Shown one piece after another: positions 35,037 through 46,663 of a stretch of DNA of 64,000 bases (position 1 is its first letter; each line of letters opens with the position of its first letter). Source of the stretch: Gyromitra esculenta. Taxonomy: Eukaryota; Ascomycota; Pezizomycetes; Pezizales; Discinaceae. The notes beneath the pieces were generated by a model. It saw only the letters and a list, made by a program, of their open reading frames with translations. It was not told the origin of the DNA and searched no databases. The stretch lies in the NCBI GenBank assembly GCA_038503075.1, contig JBCAML010000019.1, forward strand, positions 682,001-746,000. Direction: 5' to 3'. The position numbers were made by a program, and so were the translations under genes.

Positions 35037-36237
35037 CACAAATCTGTAGGAAGGGACGAAGCCGAGAGGGCTTTGAATGGGCCAAGTGTCGCCAGAGAAC
35101 GATGGAAATTTAGGATAAAGTGTAATTCAACTACTGCTCAGAGGACGGATTTAGAACAAGTAGCCCAATAGAGACTGTTTTTTTGTGCTCTAGTTACCGA
35201 ACACCCATCGGTATCTACGTATGTACTAGGCAGTATCTTGAGCACAGTTTCTGCTAGATGCCGGTACCTAAGCTCTTCTCCAGGCACTCCTTGCTGTCTC
35301 TCTGCCTCTTTTTTTTTTACCCTCAAAATTGCATGGAAGAAAATGCTCACGCCCACACGTCCAGTGACGCCCGCCTGCTGGGTGGGTTGTTGGTGCTAGC
35401 ATGCACGATGAACGGCTGCCCAGCTCTTTCTCTATCTACCACGCCCAGCCCCAACAGCAGCAGGTCGAAGAAATCCTTGCATCACGGTCGTCACTCTGAG
35501 ACCTCACACGCACTCTTGCACGCACACCCCACAGCTCACACACTCTCCCACTCGCTCGTTTCTCTGGATTCCACAACCTTTGGCCCATCCCTGCTCGGCT
35601 CCCCTTGTTTGCCTCGCTGCTGCTTGGCCCACTGCCTCGCTGCGCTTGTTGTAACTTGCCGGGCACCCGCCGCCTCGCTCGTTGCTCTGTTCGAGTCCTG
35701 CTCGCTCGCCTCTCTCTCTTCTGGCCTGTCTGGACTGACTGACTGTTCTTTTCCTGCTCTCCTCGCTTTTTTCTTTCGCTTTTTCGTTCCATTTCGCGTT
35801 CCCCTCCCCCCCAGCCCCCCAACCCCATTCTAGCGCTTATCCATCCTTTAACATATTTTAACCCCTCTCTATCCCGCACTTACCCTCTCTTCCCACACAC
35901 CACCGTACTGTTATCACGGATATCCCTGGTCAATTCCTGGTCAATTCCTAGCAGCAACGGCTAGCCTGTGGAACACCCAACCAGGGCAAGTTTTGTGCGG
36001 CGCCCTTATCCCCCCAAACCTCCCCCCTCTCTCTTCTTTCTCTCCTCCTTCGTATCTTCCGTCCTAAATTAGCAATCACTAAGTGAGGTCGGGTTGTCAT
36101 ACCTGTTATCAACATCCACTACCCACCCTCAACTTCCCCAAATATTTTGGCTAAGATCTCAATCCTACTCAGTTCTCTCCAACTTTTCTCCCACACCCCG
36201 ATTCTCTCGGTGGTGAAACAGACGAGCACGACGAAAT
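35037..36237 (+). promoter_or_regulatory. Promoter and long CT-rich leader of the Nik1-type kinase gene
   Basis: The upper strand from about 35270 to 36230 is strongly pyrimidine-rich, with runs of CTC, TCC and CACAC words and A-poor stretches, as in long 5' leaders of filamentous fungi. Overlapping frames of 147 to 191 codons on both strands follow from this skew and lack domains. Several upstream ATGs are present and could act as uORFs if transcription starts early. Confidence 0.5.
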
Positions 36238-39200
36238 ATGCAAAACGACGCCGTCTACCAAGCCACCACGGCAGCCCTCCGGGCTATCGTGAAGGGCGAT
36301 TATAATAAATTCGGCGAGGAGCAAAAGATCACTTTGCCTGGGCATGATACGTTCGACAAGAGGTCACTCGAGCGAGAACTCATGTCGTTGGTACAGCGGA
36401 TTCAACACCTTGAGTCAAAGGCTGAGGCTGCTGGCCAACGTTTTCCTGATACCCCCAACGAAAATGGTGCGCCATCCTCCCCCTTCCCGCTTGTTGGTCG
36501 TCACCCCTCACCTATACCCATTCAAGGCGGACTTATTTCGGTACGGGACGGACAAAGGAGTGGCAGCAGCCCAACCAGCGATGCAAGCGACCAATCTCAC
36601 CAACTCGAATTCCTACACCAACACGTCAAATCACAAGAGCAGGAGATCCAGGAGAATAGAAAGATAATGAAAAATTTGATGGAGGAGGCAGAAAAGGCGA
36701 AACAAGCCCCACAGATGCCCATGGATGAGGCAACAAAGGTGGAGAGGCTTCAGCGAGAGCTGAAAAAATCACAACAAGCGAATGAAGCCTTTTCAAAGGC
36801 TCTCCGTGAAATTGGAGAGATCGTTACTGCCGGTATGTGGGAATAGAAAAACACAGAAAATTACTCTTTTTTGTTTAGGTGGGGTAGTTCAGCACTGACC
36901 TGATGTCTATGCGTAACAGTTGCAAAGGGTGATTTGAACAAGAAGGTCACGGTTCACGCCGTGGAAATGGATCCCGAGATTACCACCTTCAAAAACACTA
37001 TCAATACTATGACAGATCAATTGCAGACATTTGCAAGCGAGGTGTCTCGAGTTGCTAGAGAAGTAGGAACTGAAGGCCGACTTGGAGGGCAGGCCAGAAT
37101 TGCTGGTGTTGAGGGAACTTGGATGGAATTGACAAATAACGGTAGTTTGGAACATTTTTCTTCTTATGATTTTTGGAAGATATACGGGGTTCTAATACTA
37201 ACATTTTATAATGCATAGTGAACGTCATGGCTTCCAATCTCACAAACCAGGTTCGAGAAATTGCAGACGTCACCACGGCGGTGGCCAATGGTGATTTGTC
37301 CCGAAAGATCCATGTTCATGCACAAGGAGAGATCCTGGAATTGCAGCAGACCATCAATTCTATGGTGGATCAGCTTCGTACATTTGCTTTTGAGGTCACT
37401 CGAGTGTCCCGAGAGGTCGGGATCGATGGTATTCTTGGTGGCCAGGCTGAAATACGCGAGGTACATAAATCCCTCCATTTTAAACCCTTCAAAAGTTGCT
37501 GACAATATACTTGTTTTTTAGGTTAAAGGGACATGGAGAGAACTCACTGACAATGTCAACGCTATGGCTGCAAATCTCACAGATCAAGTCCGGAATATTG
37601 CCGCTGTTACTACTGCTGTCGCTGAAGGTGACCTTACCAAGAAAGTCAGTGCTATTTGCAAGGGAGAAATTCTGCAACTTAAGGAAACCATCAACAAAAT
37701 GGTTGATCGACTTCAAAACTTTGCCACTGAGGTTACGAAGGTGGCCCGTGAAGTCGGGACAGAAGGGAAACTTGGTGGACAGGCCAGAGTAGAAGATGTG
37801 GAAGGCACATGGAAGTCTCTCACTGAAAACGTCAACAGCATGGCTCGTAACCTTACGACTCAGGTACGCAGTATCGCTTCAGTGACAACTGCTGTAGCCG
37901 AGGGAAATTTGGCAAGGAAGATTGATGTGCATGCTCAGGGTGAAATTTTACAACTCAAGGAGACTATAAACAAGATGGTGGAGCGTTTGCAGAACTTCGC
38001 AACGGAAGTCACAAAAGTGGCTAGAGAGGTGGGCACAGACGGAATTTTGGGTGGTCAGGCTAGAGTATGATCTCTTGTTAGATTTACAGATACGAGAAAC
38101 TGGTGTACTAACGAAAGTTACAGGTACAAGATGTGGAGGGTGTTTGGAAGGATTTGACGGATAACGTCAATATAATGGCCAACAACCTCACCACACAGGT
38201 ACGAAGTATTGCGGATGTCACTACAGCCGTCGCTGAGGGTGATTTGAGCCGAAAAATTACGGTTCACGCCCAGGGAGAAGTGCTCGCATTGAAGTCAACC
38301 ATCAACAAGATGGTGGATCGATTGGAAGTGTTCTCACGAGAAGTCAAGCGTGTTGCCAGAGACGTTGGCATAGATGGCAAATTAGGTGTCCAAGCCGAGG
38401 TAAACGATGTCGACGGGCTGTGGAAGGAAATTACAAGCAACGTGAATACCATGGCGCAAAACCTGACAACTCAGGTCAGAGCCTTTGGATCGATCACTGC
38501 TGCCGCTGCAGATGGTGATTTCAACCGTTTTATCACCGTGGAGGCTTCGGGGGAAATGGATGCTCTTAAGACCAAGATTAACCAGATGGTCTTCAATTTG
38601 CGAGACAGTATCCAGAAGAACACAGCGGCGCGCGAGACTGCTGAGCTGGCAAATAGGACGAAGTCCGAATTCTTGGCAAATATGTCGCATGAAATCAGAA
38701 CACCAATGAATGGTATCATTGGGATGGTATGCGAAAAGCCCATCTTTGGAGAAATGGAGGAGGATGCAAACTAACACCACTACTCTTAGACCCAATTAAC
38801 CTTGGACACCGATCTCACCCAGTACCAACGCGAGATGCTGAATATTGTGCATAATCTGGCCAACAGCTTATTAACCATCATTGACGACATTTTGGATATT
38901 TCGAAGAGTATGTTAACCGCTTTTTTTTCAGTCTCACCATATTTCTCTCATTACATAGATAGTGTGCTGATCAGACACGTACAGTTGAGGCAAACCGTAT
39001 GGTAATGGAGGAAATTCCGTTCTCGCTTCGCGGAACAGTGTTCAACGCCTTGAAGACGTTAGCCGTTAAAGCCAATGAGCGCTTCTTAGATCTCGTTTAC
39101 TGTGTTGATAATGTTGTCCCTGATCATGTTGTTGGAGATTCCTTCCGTCTAAGACAAGTCATCCTGAACCTTGTCGGTAACGCTATCAAATTTACCGAGA

Positions 39201-40702
39201 GTGGCGAAGTAAAGTTAACAATCCGACAAACCGACCAATCCCGTTGCCACGATAATGAATACTGTTTCGAGTTCTCGGTTTCGGATACCGGAATCGGTAT
39301 CCAATCGGATAAGTTGGATCTGATTTTCGATACCTTCTGTCAAGCTGATGGTTCTACAACCAGGAAGTTCGGTGGTACTGGTCTTGGATTATCAATTTCG
39401 AAGAGATTAGTCAACCTTATGGGTGGTGATGTCTGGGTCAAGAGTCAGTACGGACAAGGAAGCACATTCTACTTCACATGTATTGTGCGTCTAGCACCAA
39501 CTGAACTCAGCGGAATCATGCCTCAACTCAAGCCCTACAAGGGTCATCACGTTTTATTCATCGACAAGAACCGCGAGAATGCCGATATCCCGGAGATGCT
39601 GAGAATGCTCGACTTAGTACCAATTGTCGTGCATTCTGCCCAAGAAGCACCATTACCGGACATGAACAACGGACGAAAAGGTGTAATGTATGACGTTATA
39701 CTAGTTGACTCTATGGATACCGCTTTGAAGTTACGGACACTAGATGAGTTCAAGTACATCCCACTTGTCCTTCTCTGTCCGATAATTCAGGTTTCATTGA
39801 AATCAACGCTCGACTTGGGTATTACATCATACATGACTACTCCATGTCTACCTATCGATCTTGGTAACGGCATGATTCCGGCTTTGGAGGGAAGAGCTGC
39901 ACCGTCGGTTTCAGAAAATTCAAAATCCTTCAACCTTCTGTTGGCGGAGGACAACATTGTCAATCAGAAACTGGCCGTCAAAATCTTGGAGAAGTATCAT
40001 CACACTGTGGAGGTTGTTGAAAACGGTTTACAAGCATTGGAGGCTGTTAAGAATAAGCGCTATGATGTCATCTTGATGGACGTGCAGATGCCGGTCATGG
40101 TAAGAATATTTAGCCAGAGTTTTGTCACGAGTGAAATTTGCTTACGGATTTTTGTTCCTAGGGTGGTTTTGAAGCAACTGCGAAGATCAGAGAGTACGAG
40201 AAAGAAGCTGGGTTGTCACGGACTCCTATCGTTGCCTTAACGGCCCATGCCATGATGGGTGATCGAGAAAAGTGTATTCAAGCTCAGATGGATGAATACC
40301 TGTCCAAGCCTCTGAAGCAGAATACACTAATACAAGTCATCCTCAAGGTAATAACTCGAAATGGACGTTGCCACCCAGACGGTACTTGGGGCGGAAAGTC
40401 GATCAGACTGACTAACATCGGAACAGTGCGCGACTCTTGGAGGGCCACTCCTGGAAAGAGGCAGCGGGCTCCTGTCAGCCTCAATGCCGGACGACAGCGA
40501 GCGGGTGAACAGAGTCATAAGCGGAGCAAACATGACGAGGAGTCGGCCATTGCTGGAGCCTCGAGCGGCAACGGTAGCCATACCTACCGCCTTACCGACG
40601 ACCTCACAACAAATCATTGAGTTAGCAGATGATGACCTGATTGAAAATGAGCGGGTGAGTCGAGCCGTATCCCTTCTTATAATGGAAACCCCAGAGAGTT
40701 GA
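36238..40702 (+). CDS. nik1: Group III hybrid histidine kinase (Nik1/OS-1 type osmosensor)
   Basis: Nine exons splice in phase to 1299 aa, the usual size for OS-1: 36238-36832, 36920-37141, 37219-37460, 37522-38064, 38124-38726, 38790-38907, 38985-40099, 40162-40347, 40427-40702. After a coiled N-terminus come six tandem HAMP units (pattern [10 protein letters not shown], then INKMVDRL), starting at about residue 199. The kinase core carries the phospho-accepting His723 ([11 protein letters not shown]). ATP-binding boxes follow ([27 protein letters not shown]). A receiver domain has Asp1140 in [11 protein letters not shown] and a conserved KPLKQ. The family controls the HOG MAP-kinase pathway and is the target of phenylpyrrole and dicarboximide fungicides. 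It is cytoplasmic, with no membrane segment seen. Introns avoid the catalytic motifs except one directly after the receiver Asp loop. Confidence 0.97.
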
Positions 40703-41990
40703 TCGCAAGCTAAAATAATAGATCGCCCCTTGTAGGCACTGTACCGATCGCATAGCAGCTGAGAGGAGAACGGAAAGCCAGAATTGGATTTGGAAGTGGT
40801 TGGGATATCATTGATATGTAGGGGGCCTTTATTTTCATAGCTGTGTGGGGGGGAACGGAATAGGGGGTGATGAGTCCCATTTGCATTTATTTTGCGACGA
40901 TAACCCTTTCTTGGCCCGTCGCTGCGGGACACCGTCGGACGAGGGCTTCATCGACATCTTAAAAGGATTCTTTTTTTGTTTACACATCGCCCTTTTTTCG
41001 AAATAACCTGCGAAGGTGAATACGGAAAATGTGGAGAAATTTTTAGGCGGCGAAGTGGCTTGGTCAAATTTTTTTTGTTCTACCTATTCATTGTGCTGGT
41101 GACGCACAATATGGGTAGGGAGATATCTTTGTACGTGTTTACGGGTTGTGCGTTGTGCGTTTTCCGTTTGATTTTTTATGGTGTGGTTTTGTTTGGCTGG
41201 TAGGGTCTATTGATTTTCTTTGCGATTCGTACAGGATTTTACGTTTTTTCTTCTGCTTTTCCCTTTGGCTTTTTGGACTTTGTCATTCCTGAAATATTTC
41301 CATGTCTACCAATATACCTCTGCATTTACTTTTAGTTCGATTTTTGTCTCTCAGACATAGGGGTAGATATACTGCATATCACACTTATCATACCATATCC
41401 GCGCTTTATTTAGTCCTTTTTGATGGTGGTTTTGTTTTTCATCTCCATGTTTATTAGTTATGACGTAGGGGTATAAGAAGCCTGTGATGAATTCAAGTTT
41501 CTTTCAGAACTAAGTACGGAATTTCGGCATTTCGTCCAAATATCTGGTGTATGCATAAATATGAGGTAAATAGGTACTCACAAGCAGCTCGAACTCCTGG
41601 CCCCGGACAGATTATGATTAGCCGATTTTTAATTTAAGCAACCTATCATACTAGAAAACGTCCACCCAGGTAGGTTGCTGATTTGTCCGAGCAGAGGCAC
41701 GTCCGAGTCACTAGTCTACTCACTTCTACAAACCCTGAAATTCTCTCTGTTTTCACTACCATTAAACATTGCCATCATTTGCTACCTGTTGTCGGTAACT
41801 TAGAAGGAAACTTATTAACACCACAGACGTGAACCAGATTTGTAAATTGGAATTGGCTAGGACAGGACAGGACAAGAAGGTTACGCGGATAGATCATTAG
41901 TTGTTCGTCTTGAATGTCTCGGTTTGAATTCCCACCTGGGACAATGGATGCAGCTCCTTAGCCAATCAGATACTCGTTATTTGGGGAAGG
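40703..41990. other. 3' UTR of nik1 and intergenic region
   Basis: T-rich sequence at 40970-41300 fits a 3' UTR. A 75-codon frame there (40976-41203) is hydrophobic and random-looking. Nothing else is supported. Confidence 0.6.
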
Positions 41991-41992
41991 TA

Positions 41993-42524
41993 CAGTTGCG
42001 TCCAACAAGTTGATGCGCTTTTTAAAGTACCATGATGCAACAGACTCAAGGAAAATAGACCAAACACAGCCAGAGTATTTGCTGTTCAATAGAAACGAAA
42101 CTGTGAGATAACTAAACACATATACAGTTGCGTACAACAAGTTCTTGCGGTTTTTGAGGTACCGATGCAACGAGGTGTCACGAACCCCAACTTGAACGAG
42201 TGATGAAAACATTTACTAGTATTGCCATTGTCACTTAGTGTGGTGGTAGTACGTCTCTTATCATACCGATGTGATTTAGCTTTAGTTGTGGGAGGTATAC
42301 TCAGTGGAGTTGGGGGTGTTCTTTATATGGGAAGCGGGGGTTCATGACACCTCGTTGCATCGGTACCTCAAAAACCGCAAGAACTTGTTGGACACAACTG
42401 TACAACTTATTTACTTGATAATGGGGCTGAAATAAAATTCTAATTTTTTCGAAGAAAGTTTGGGGTATCGCCTCGGTGCGTTGCGGTACTTCAAAAAGGC
42501 GTATGGACTTGTTGGATACAACTA
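41993..42524. mobile_element. Outer MITE (family B), interrupted by a related MITE
   Basis: The left arm starts at 41993 with CAGTTGCGTCCAACAAGT. The right arm, read in reverse complement from 42524, starts TAGTTGTATCCAACAAGT. Similarity continues for about 50 bp through a GTACC-containing segment. TA flanks both ends (41991-41992 and 42525-42526). Removing the inner element leaves about 255 bp, close to the inner copy's own length. The arms differ much more than those of the inner copy, so this is the older insertion. Confidence 0.8.
42125..42400. mobile_element. Inner MITE (family B), 276 bp, nested inside the outer copy
   Basis: Inverted repeats of at least 64 bp start CAGTTGCGTACAACAAGT at 42125. 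Their mirror ends at 42400, with three mismatches over 64 bp. TA flanks both ends (42123-42124 and 42401-42402). The interior is AT-rich with no transposase. It shares the first 20 bp and further arm words with the outer element. This is therefore insertion of a family member into an older relative. Confidence 0.88.
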
Positions 42525-42825
42525 TACATGGTTCTAAAAAAAAGCATCAAGAAGCACAATAAATGCTTGCTTCAATAAATATGGTGTGGGTTTATACTAA
42601 TAGGATGGTATGAAGCTGGAGAAAAATGACTGCGGGCACGTTTGTGATATTTGTGCGTAGGTCATGCTAGACAAGATGCTACCGGGGGGGTTTTTTTTTG
42701 ATAACCTATTTAACGCAGGAATCTCCTCTTCTTTTTACAGTAAAAGGGAATTCGAATTTACTGGTGTATATTTAAATTCCGCCCGGTCCCCCTATTTGTG
42801 AGACAGTCTGAACCCATGTGGTGAC

Positions 42826-43326
42826 TTAATTCTTCTCCCCGCCTTGCTCTTTCGTGAGTTCGTCACTAATTTCCAATTAGCGAGTAAAATTAGTAGGTTA
42901 AGTTTTAAGATAGACTCACATATGGGCATCCAAATCATCCAAATGTTTGCGCTGCTGCTTGAGCTTCTCTTTCAGTTGCAGCTTTAAATGGATCAGCGGC
43001 GATAACAGATAAAAGAGGTGGGGTTATACAAGTTTTGCTTTCTCCTGTTGGCGGACATAAAAGTCCTCTGCGGCTTTCTCGCGCTTGGTGAAAGCGTCAC
43101 TAAAAGTTCCACCGGTTAGCTCATACACTCTTTCTCGTCATCAACATTATCTCTGCCTCCCAAGAGGCGTGTATGCAATTAAATTGACTCACCCAGAAGC
43201 CTCCCCAGAGGGACGAGAAAAACCGCTACCTGTTGACCCCTCAGACGAATAGCATCGAGAAGTCATGACGATAGGTGATAAGCGGTTAACGCGAAAGAAA
43301 GAGCGAGATATGGTTGTACGAAGCAT
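42826..43326 (-). CDS. inh1: Mitochondrial F1-ATPase inhibitor (IF1 / Inh1)
   Basis: Four short exons on the minus strand, 43326-43193, 43099-43030, 42981-42920 and 42865-42826, splice in phase to 101 aa. The N-terminus (MLRTTISRSFFRV) is Arg/Ser/hydrophobic and lacks acids, as in mitochondrial presequences. The inhibitory core is GDAFTKREKAAEDFYVRQQE, which in yeast and mammals inserts into F1. A C-terminal coiled coil (LKEKLKQQRKHLDDLDAHI) allows dimer formation. The protein blocks ATP hydrolysis by complex V when the proton gradient collapses. No single exon exceeds 45 codons, so the gene is easily missed. It is transcribed towards the nested MITEs, whose outer right end lies about 300 bp beyond its stop. 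Confidence 0.93.
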
Positions 43327-44360
43327 TGTTGATTCCGTTAGTGATAGGAAATCGAGTCAGAGTTGATACGTTAGGTGGGGTTCTCTTGTAAATATTCTGG
43401 GGCCTTGGTTGAAGTAGTTGGGGATGCGGTTGGTGATGAGACGGACGGGTGACGACAGGCTGTGACGATCAGGCCATTTGCTGGTAAGCCTACATCAACG
43501 ACAGTAAATTGTATGGATTTTCGTATGGACATGGGAAATATCCAGATGGAACCTGATTGTCACTATGCCCAGATCTTCCAACTTTATTTCTACCGATTTT
43601 TATTTCATTTGTTTTTGCTCGCTGCGTCCACCAGCAGCCCTGGGCCTGAGGCTCTTGTTCCTTGTTTTTACATTCCTGTAGCAAAACGTCATGGCCACGA
43701 GCCTCATGAATACAGGGCCATTACTACTTCGGTATCTACATACATGTAGGGTACATGTGGTGGATTTGATATTGTGACGGGGTGTGAAACAGTCTGCAAC
43801 TCATCTAAAAGTACTGGAAGTAAGGAGAAGCTCCTTGGTTTTCGAGTGCAAGGAATGCACAGAATCTTCGTTTAGGTTCTTGTTTCTTCTTTTGCTACTA
43901 CTCCCATCTAAAAAGACCCAGTAAATATCTGGCTTTCGGATTCATGTGAGCTTCAAACCGCCTTAGGTATCCCCGGGCACGACTATAGATTGTTTGATGA
44001 ATGTATCTAGATAGCATTATCCCCAGACTTCCCCTAGCTGGGAAGTAGGTTGTTGTCCCATGTCTGAAGTTTGGACAAGATGCAAATCGGACATAATTTG
44101 CAGCAATTTTCGGAGTCCCGAAGTAGCAAAGATCATCGCACCTTGGTTGTTGTCCCCTTTCCCTCTGCCGCGCCCACGCAACGTAACTAGCCCACTTTCC
44201 CACCTAACACATCATCGACGACCATCTAAACCACCTTCTCCCCCTCAATCTTCTCCTTCATATCTGCACCTTTCTGTTACTATCACTGTCCATCATCCAT
44301 TACTACCTTCTGCTCTATAGCTATTCCCAAACCTAACAAACTCTCCACCGAATATCTAAG
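43327..44360. promoter_or_regulatory. Divergent intergenic region between INH1 and the 14-3-3 gene
   Basis: Contains a TACATGTA palindrome at 43741 with a further near copy just after it. From about 44150 there is a strongly C/T-rich leader leading into the proposed 5' UTR intron of the 14-3-3 gene. Frames here are short and not convincing. Confidence 0.5.
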
Positions 44361-44872
44361 GTAGCTATTTGCTCTCTTTTTATTTTGCAACTCTCTTTCT
44401 GTTTTTCCCATTTGTTTTCCCCTTTTTGTTGGCATGGGGAGCTGTCAGGAGAAATTTTTTGTTCTCAAAACCACCTAAGGGCTTCAAGAAATTTAAGGAG
44501 AAGCTCCGCTGCTAGCAAGGATATGTTACTTTGATGAGGGTCTCGCTATCATGTTGCTGTTATCGGGAGAGTAGAGCGGGGTTATGGATCCTACCCGTTA
44601 CTGCTGCCATAACCTTAACTCAACATCCTCCATCTCCTTCATCCCTATCTATTTTATATATTTGGATCTCTACAAGATGCAGTGTTTGCTATCATGTGGG
44701 GTTTTCAGTTGTTACTGTAGTGAGCTGTTTTTGTTACTGTTTTTATTTCATTTCCGTTACTTTTTGTTTTTTTACTTTGTTTTTTTTACCCCTCTACCGG
44801 CCAGGAAGCGGGGAGTAACCAGCATTTTGTCATCTCTACAATGAAATTTCCGCTAACTAGTTTGGAGTGCAG
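44361..44872 (+). other. Probable 5' UTR intron of the 14-3-3 gene
   Basis: A donor AAG/GTAGCT at 44361 follows the CT-rich leader. A branch-like GCTAAC and acceptor GTGCAG end at 44872, nine bases before the start codon. The stretch between is T-rich with no coding signal. At about 512 bp it is much longer than the coding introns, as is common for leader introns of strongly expressed fungal genes. The donor choice is inferred. Confidence 0.45.
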
Positions 44873-44881
44873 ATCTTAAAA

Positions 44882-45902
44882 ATGGGTTACGAAGACTCTG
44901 TTTACCTAGCTAAGCTCGCCGAGCAAGCAGAACGTTATGAAGGTTAGCAGCCTATTACATGTTTATCATATATTTGCACGTGTAGTATGCTGATCGGTTT
45001 GCAGAGATGGTCGAGAACATGAAAAATGTTGCTTCTGCTGACCAGGAGCTCACGGTGGAGGAGAGGAATCTTCTTTCCGTTGCTTACAAGAACGTTATTG
45101 GGGCCCGACGTGCATCTTGGAGGATCGTCACCTCCATCGAGCAAAAAGAAGAGTCGAAAGGCAATGAATCTCAGGTTGCACTGATCAAGGAGTACCGTCA
45201 GAAGATCGAAGCCGAGCTGGCCAAAATTTGCGAAGACATCTTAGAGGTCCTTGACAAACACTTGATTCCTTCCGCGCAATCGGGCGAATCTAAGGTCTTC
45301 TACCACAAGATGCAAGCTTTACCACTTCACCCTCAAGATTTTCGGGTATTAACAGCAATTTTAGGAAGGGTGACTACCATCGCTATTTGGCCGAGTTCGC
45401 CCTTGGTGACAAACGCAAGGAATCTGCCGACAAGTCGTTGGAGGCCTACAAGAACGCAACTGAAGTTGCGCAGACCGACCTTGCTCCAACCCACCCCATC
45501 CGTCTCGGATTGGCCCTTAACTTCTCTGTGTTTTACTATGAAATCCTGAACTCTCCTGATCAAGCTTGCCATCTTGCCAAGCAAGCTTTTGACGATGCCA
45601 TCGCTGGTATGTACACCGCTTGTCCAGATACGACAAGCTTGATACAAAATGCTAAAACTCCCTTAGAGCTTGATACCCTAAGCGAGGAAAGTTACAAGGA
45701 CTCCACCTTGATCATGCAGCTGTTGCGAGACAACTTGGTTGGTCCCCTAAACCTCTCTGGTGATTGCTGTGTATACTAATACCCCCAGACTCTCTGGACC
45801 TCTTCAGAAGCTGAAAATGATGCTGCACCCGAGACCAACAAGGAAATGTCCGACGCCCCGGCAGCGCCGCCTGCTGAGGCGAAGACGGAAACCAAGGAAT
45901 AA
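44882..45902 (+). CDS. 14-3-3 protein
   Basis: Five exons, 44882-44942, 45005-45311, 45365-45606, 45667-45737 and 45789-45902, splice in phase to 264 aa. All nine-helix landmarks of the family are present: [12 protein letters not shown] at the start, [48 protein letters not shown] and the signature [15 protein letters not shown]. An acidic Ala/Pro/Glu tail follows. The protein binds phosphoserine clients as a dimer in the cytoplasm and nucleus. Intron 2 starts with GC (AT/GCAAGC) and ends in TTTTAG, so it is a GC-AG intron. A GT-only model would break the KMKGDY motif. Ascomycetes usually have one or two copies. Confidence 0.96.
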
Positions 45903-46466
45903 ATTTCGGCAAGGAAAGGGAGTTTAGGGAGAGGGTGAGCAGGTAAAAGTCAGAAATGAGATCGCGACTACAAAAGTCAAGTGGGTCATTAAATTAGGTT
46001 GAGATAACCGCAAATCTGGCGTTAAATTCTGCTGGGTGTTGAAATCTTCGTTTCTCTCTTATACGGATCCACGAGCTCTCGGTCTTTTTTCTTTGCTGTT
46101 TGGTTCAATTGAAATAATTCTTTTTCTAAACTTCGAGTCTCGGTTCTCTTTTTTTCTTCTTTCCTTTTTCTACCTCCTGAATTTAAATGGCATGGTGTGT
46201 GACGTGTAGGTCTACTGTGCTTTTAGCATGGTTTGTTTCTGATCGTGCGGGAATTCCTGTGCTGTAGAATTGATACGGATTCCCTAAGCTCTTTCCGCAA
46301 GTATTTGAAGAAAATCGATTTTTGGGTAAGTTGATTCCCCAACGGAGACAAAACGAGCAGGGTGTTCCAGATCAGTTTGCATTGCACATTATGAAACTTC
46401 CTATTTCAATTTCTATAACCTAAGCAAGTAGAGAATAATGAGATTCATCCCAGTCAAGCATCTGTA
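45903..46466. other. 3' UTR of the 14-3-3 gene and intergenic sequence
   Basis: T-rich sequence typical of a fungal 3' UTR. No gene is supported. Confidence 0.55.
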
Positions 46467-46663
46467 CAGCCCCGTTCACAAAGTCTTGGCGCCATCCTCT
46501 CTATTAAGCATGATTGCCTACCAGTGGATTGAGGATATAGTTTCTGCAGAAGGTACATGATATTCAAAATTGCTAGGAATTACTATCCCCTAACTCGATC
46601 TATAGCTATTTGGTTCACGATCAGCAGGTTGTAGGACGCCAGGGCTTTGCGGACGCGACCGCA
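46467..46663. mobile_element. MITE-like element, family C copy 2 (about 197 bp)
   Basis: Similar over most of its length, in the same orientation, to the element at 22723-22947. Shared words include TCTTGGC near the left end, GTTTCTGCAGA, TACTATYCCCTAACYCG and CTTTGCGRACGCGAC near the right end. TA lies next to both ends (46465-46466 and 46664-46665). It is shorter than copy 1 through an internal loss. The right terminus is diverged, so that boundary is approximate. Confidence 0.6.

Noticed and set aside
35258..35879. Frames of 191 (plus) and 147 (minus) codons upstream of the kinase
   Set aside because: Both arise from the strong C/T strand skew of the leader region.
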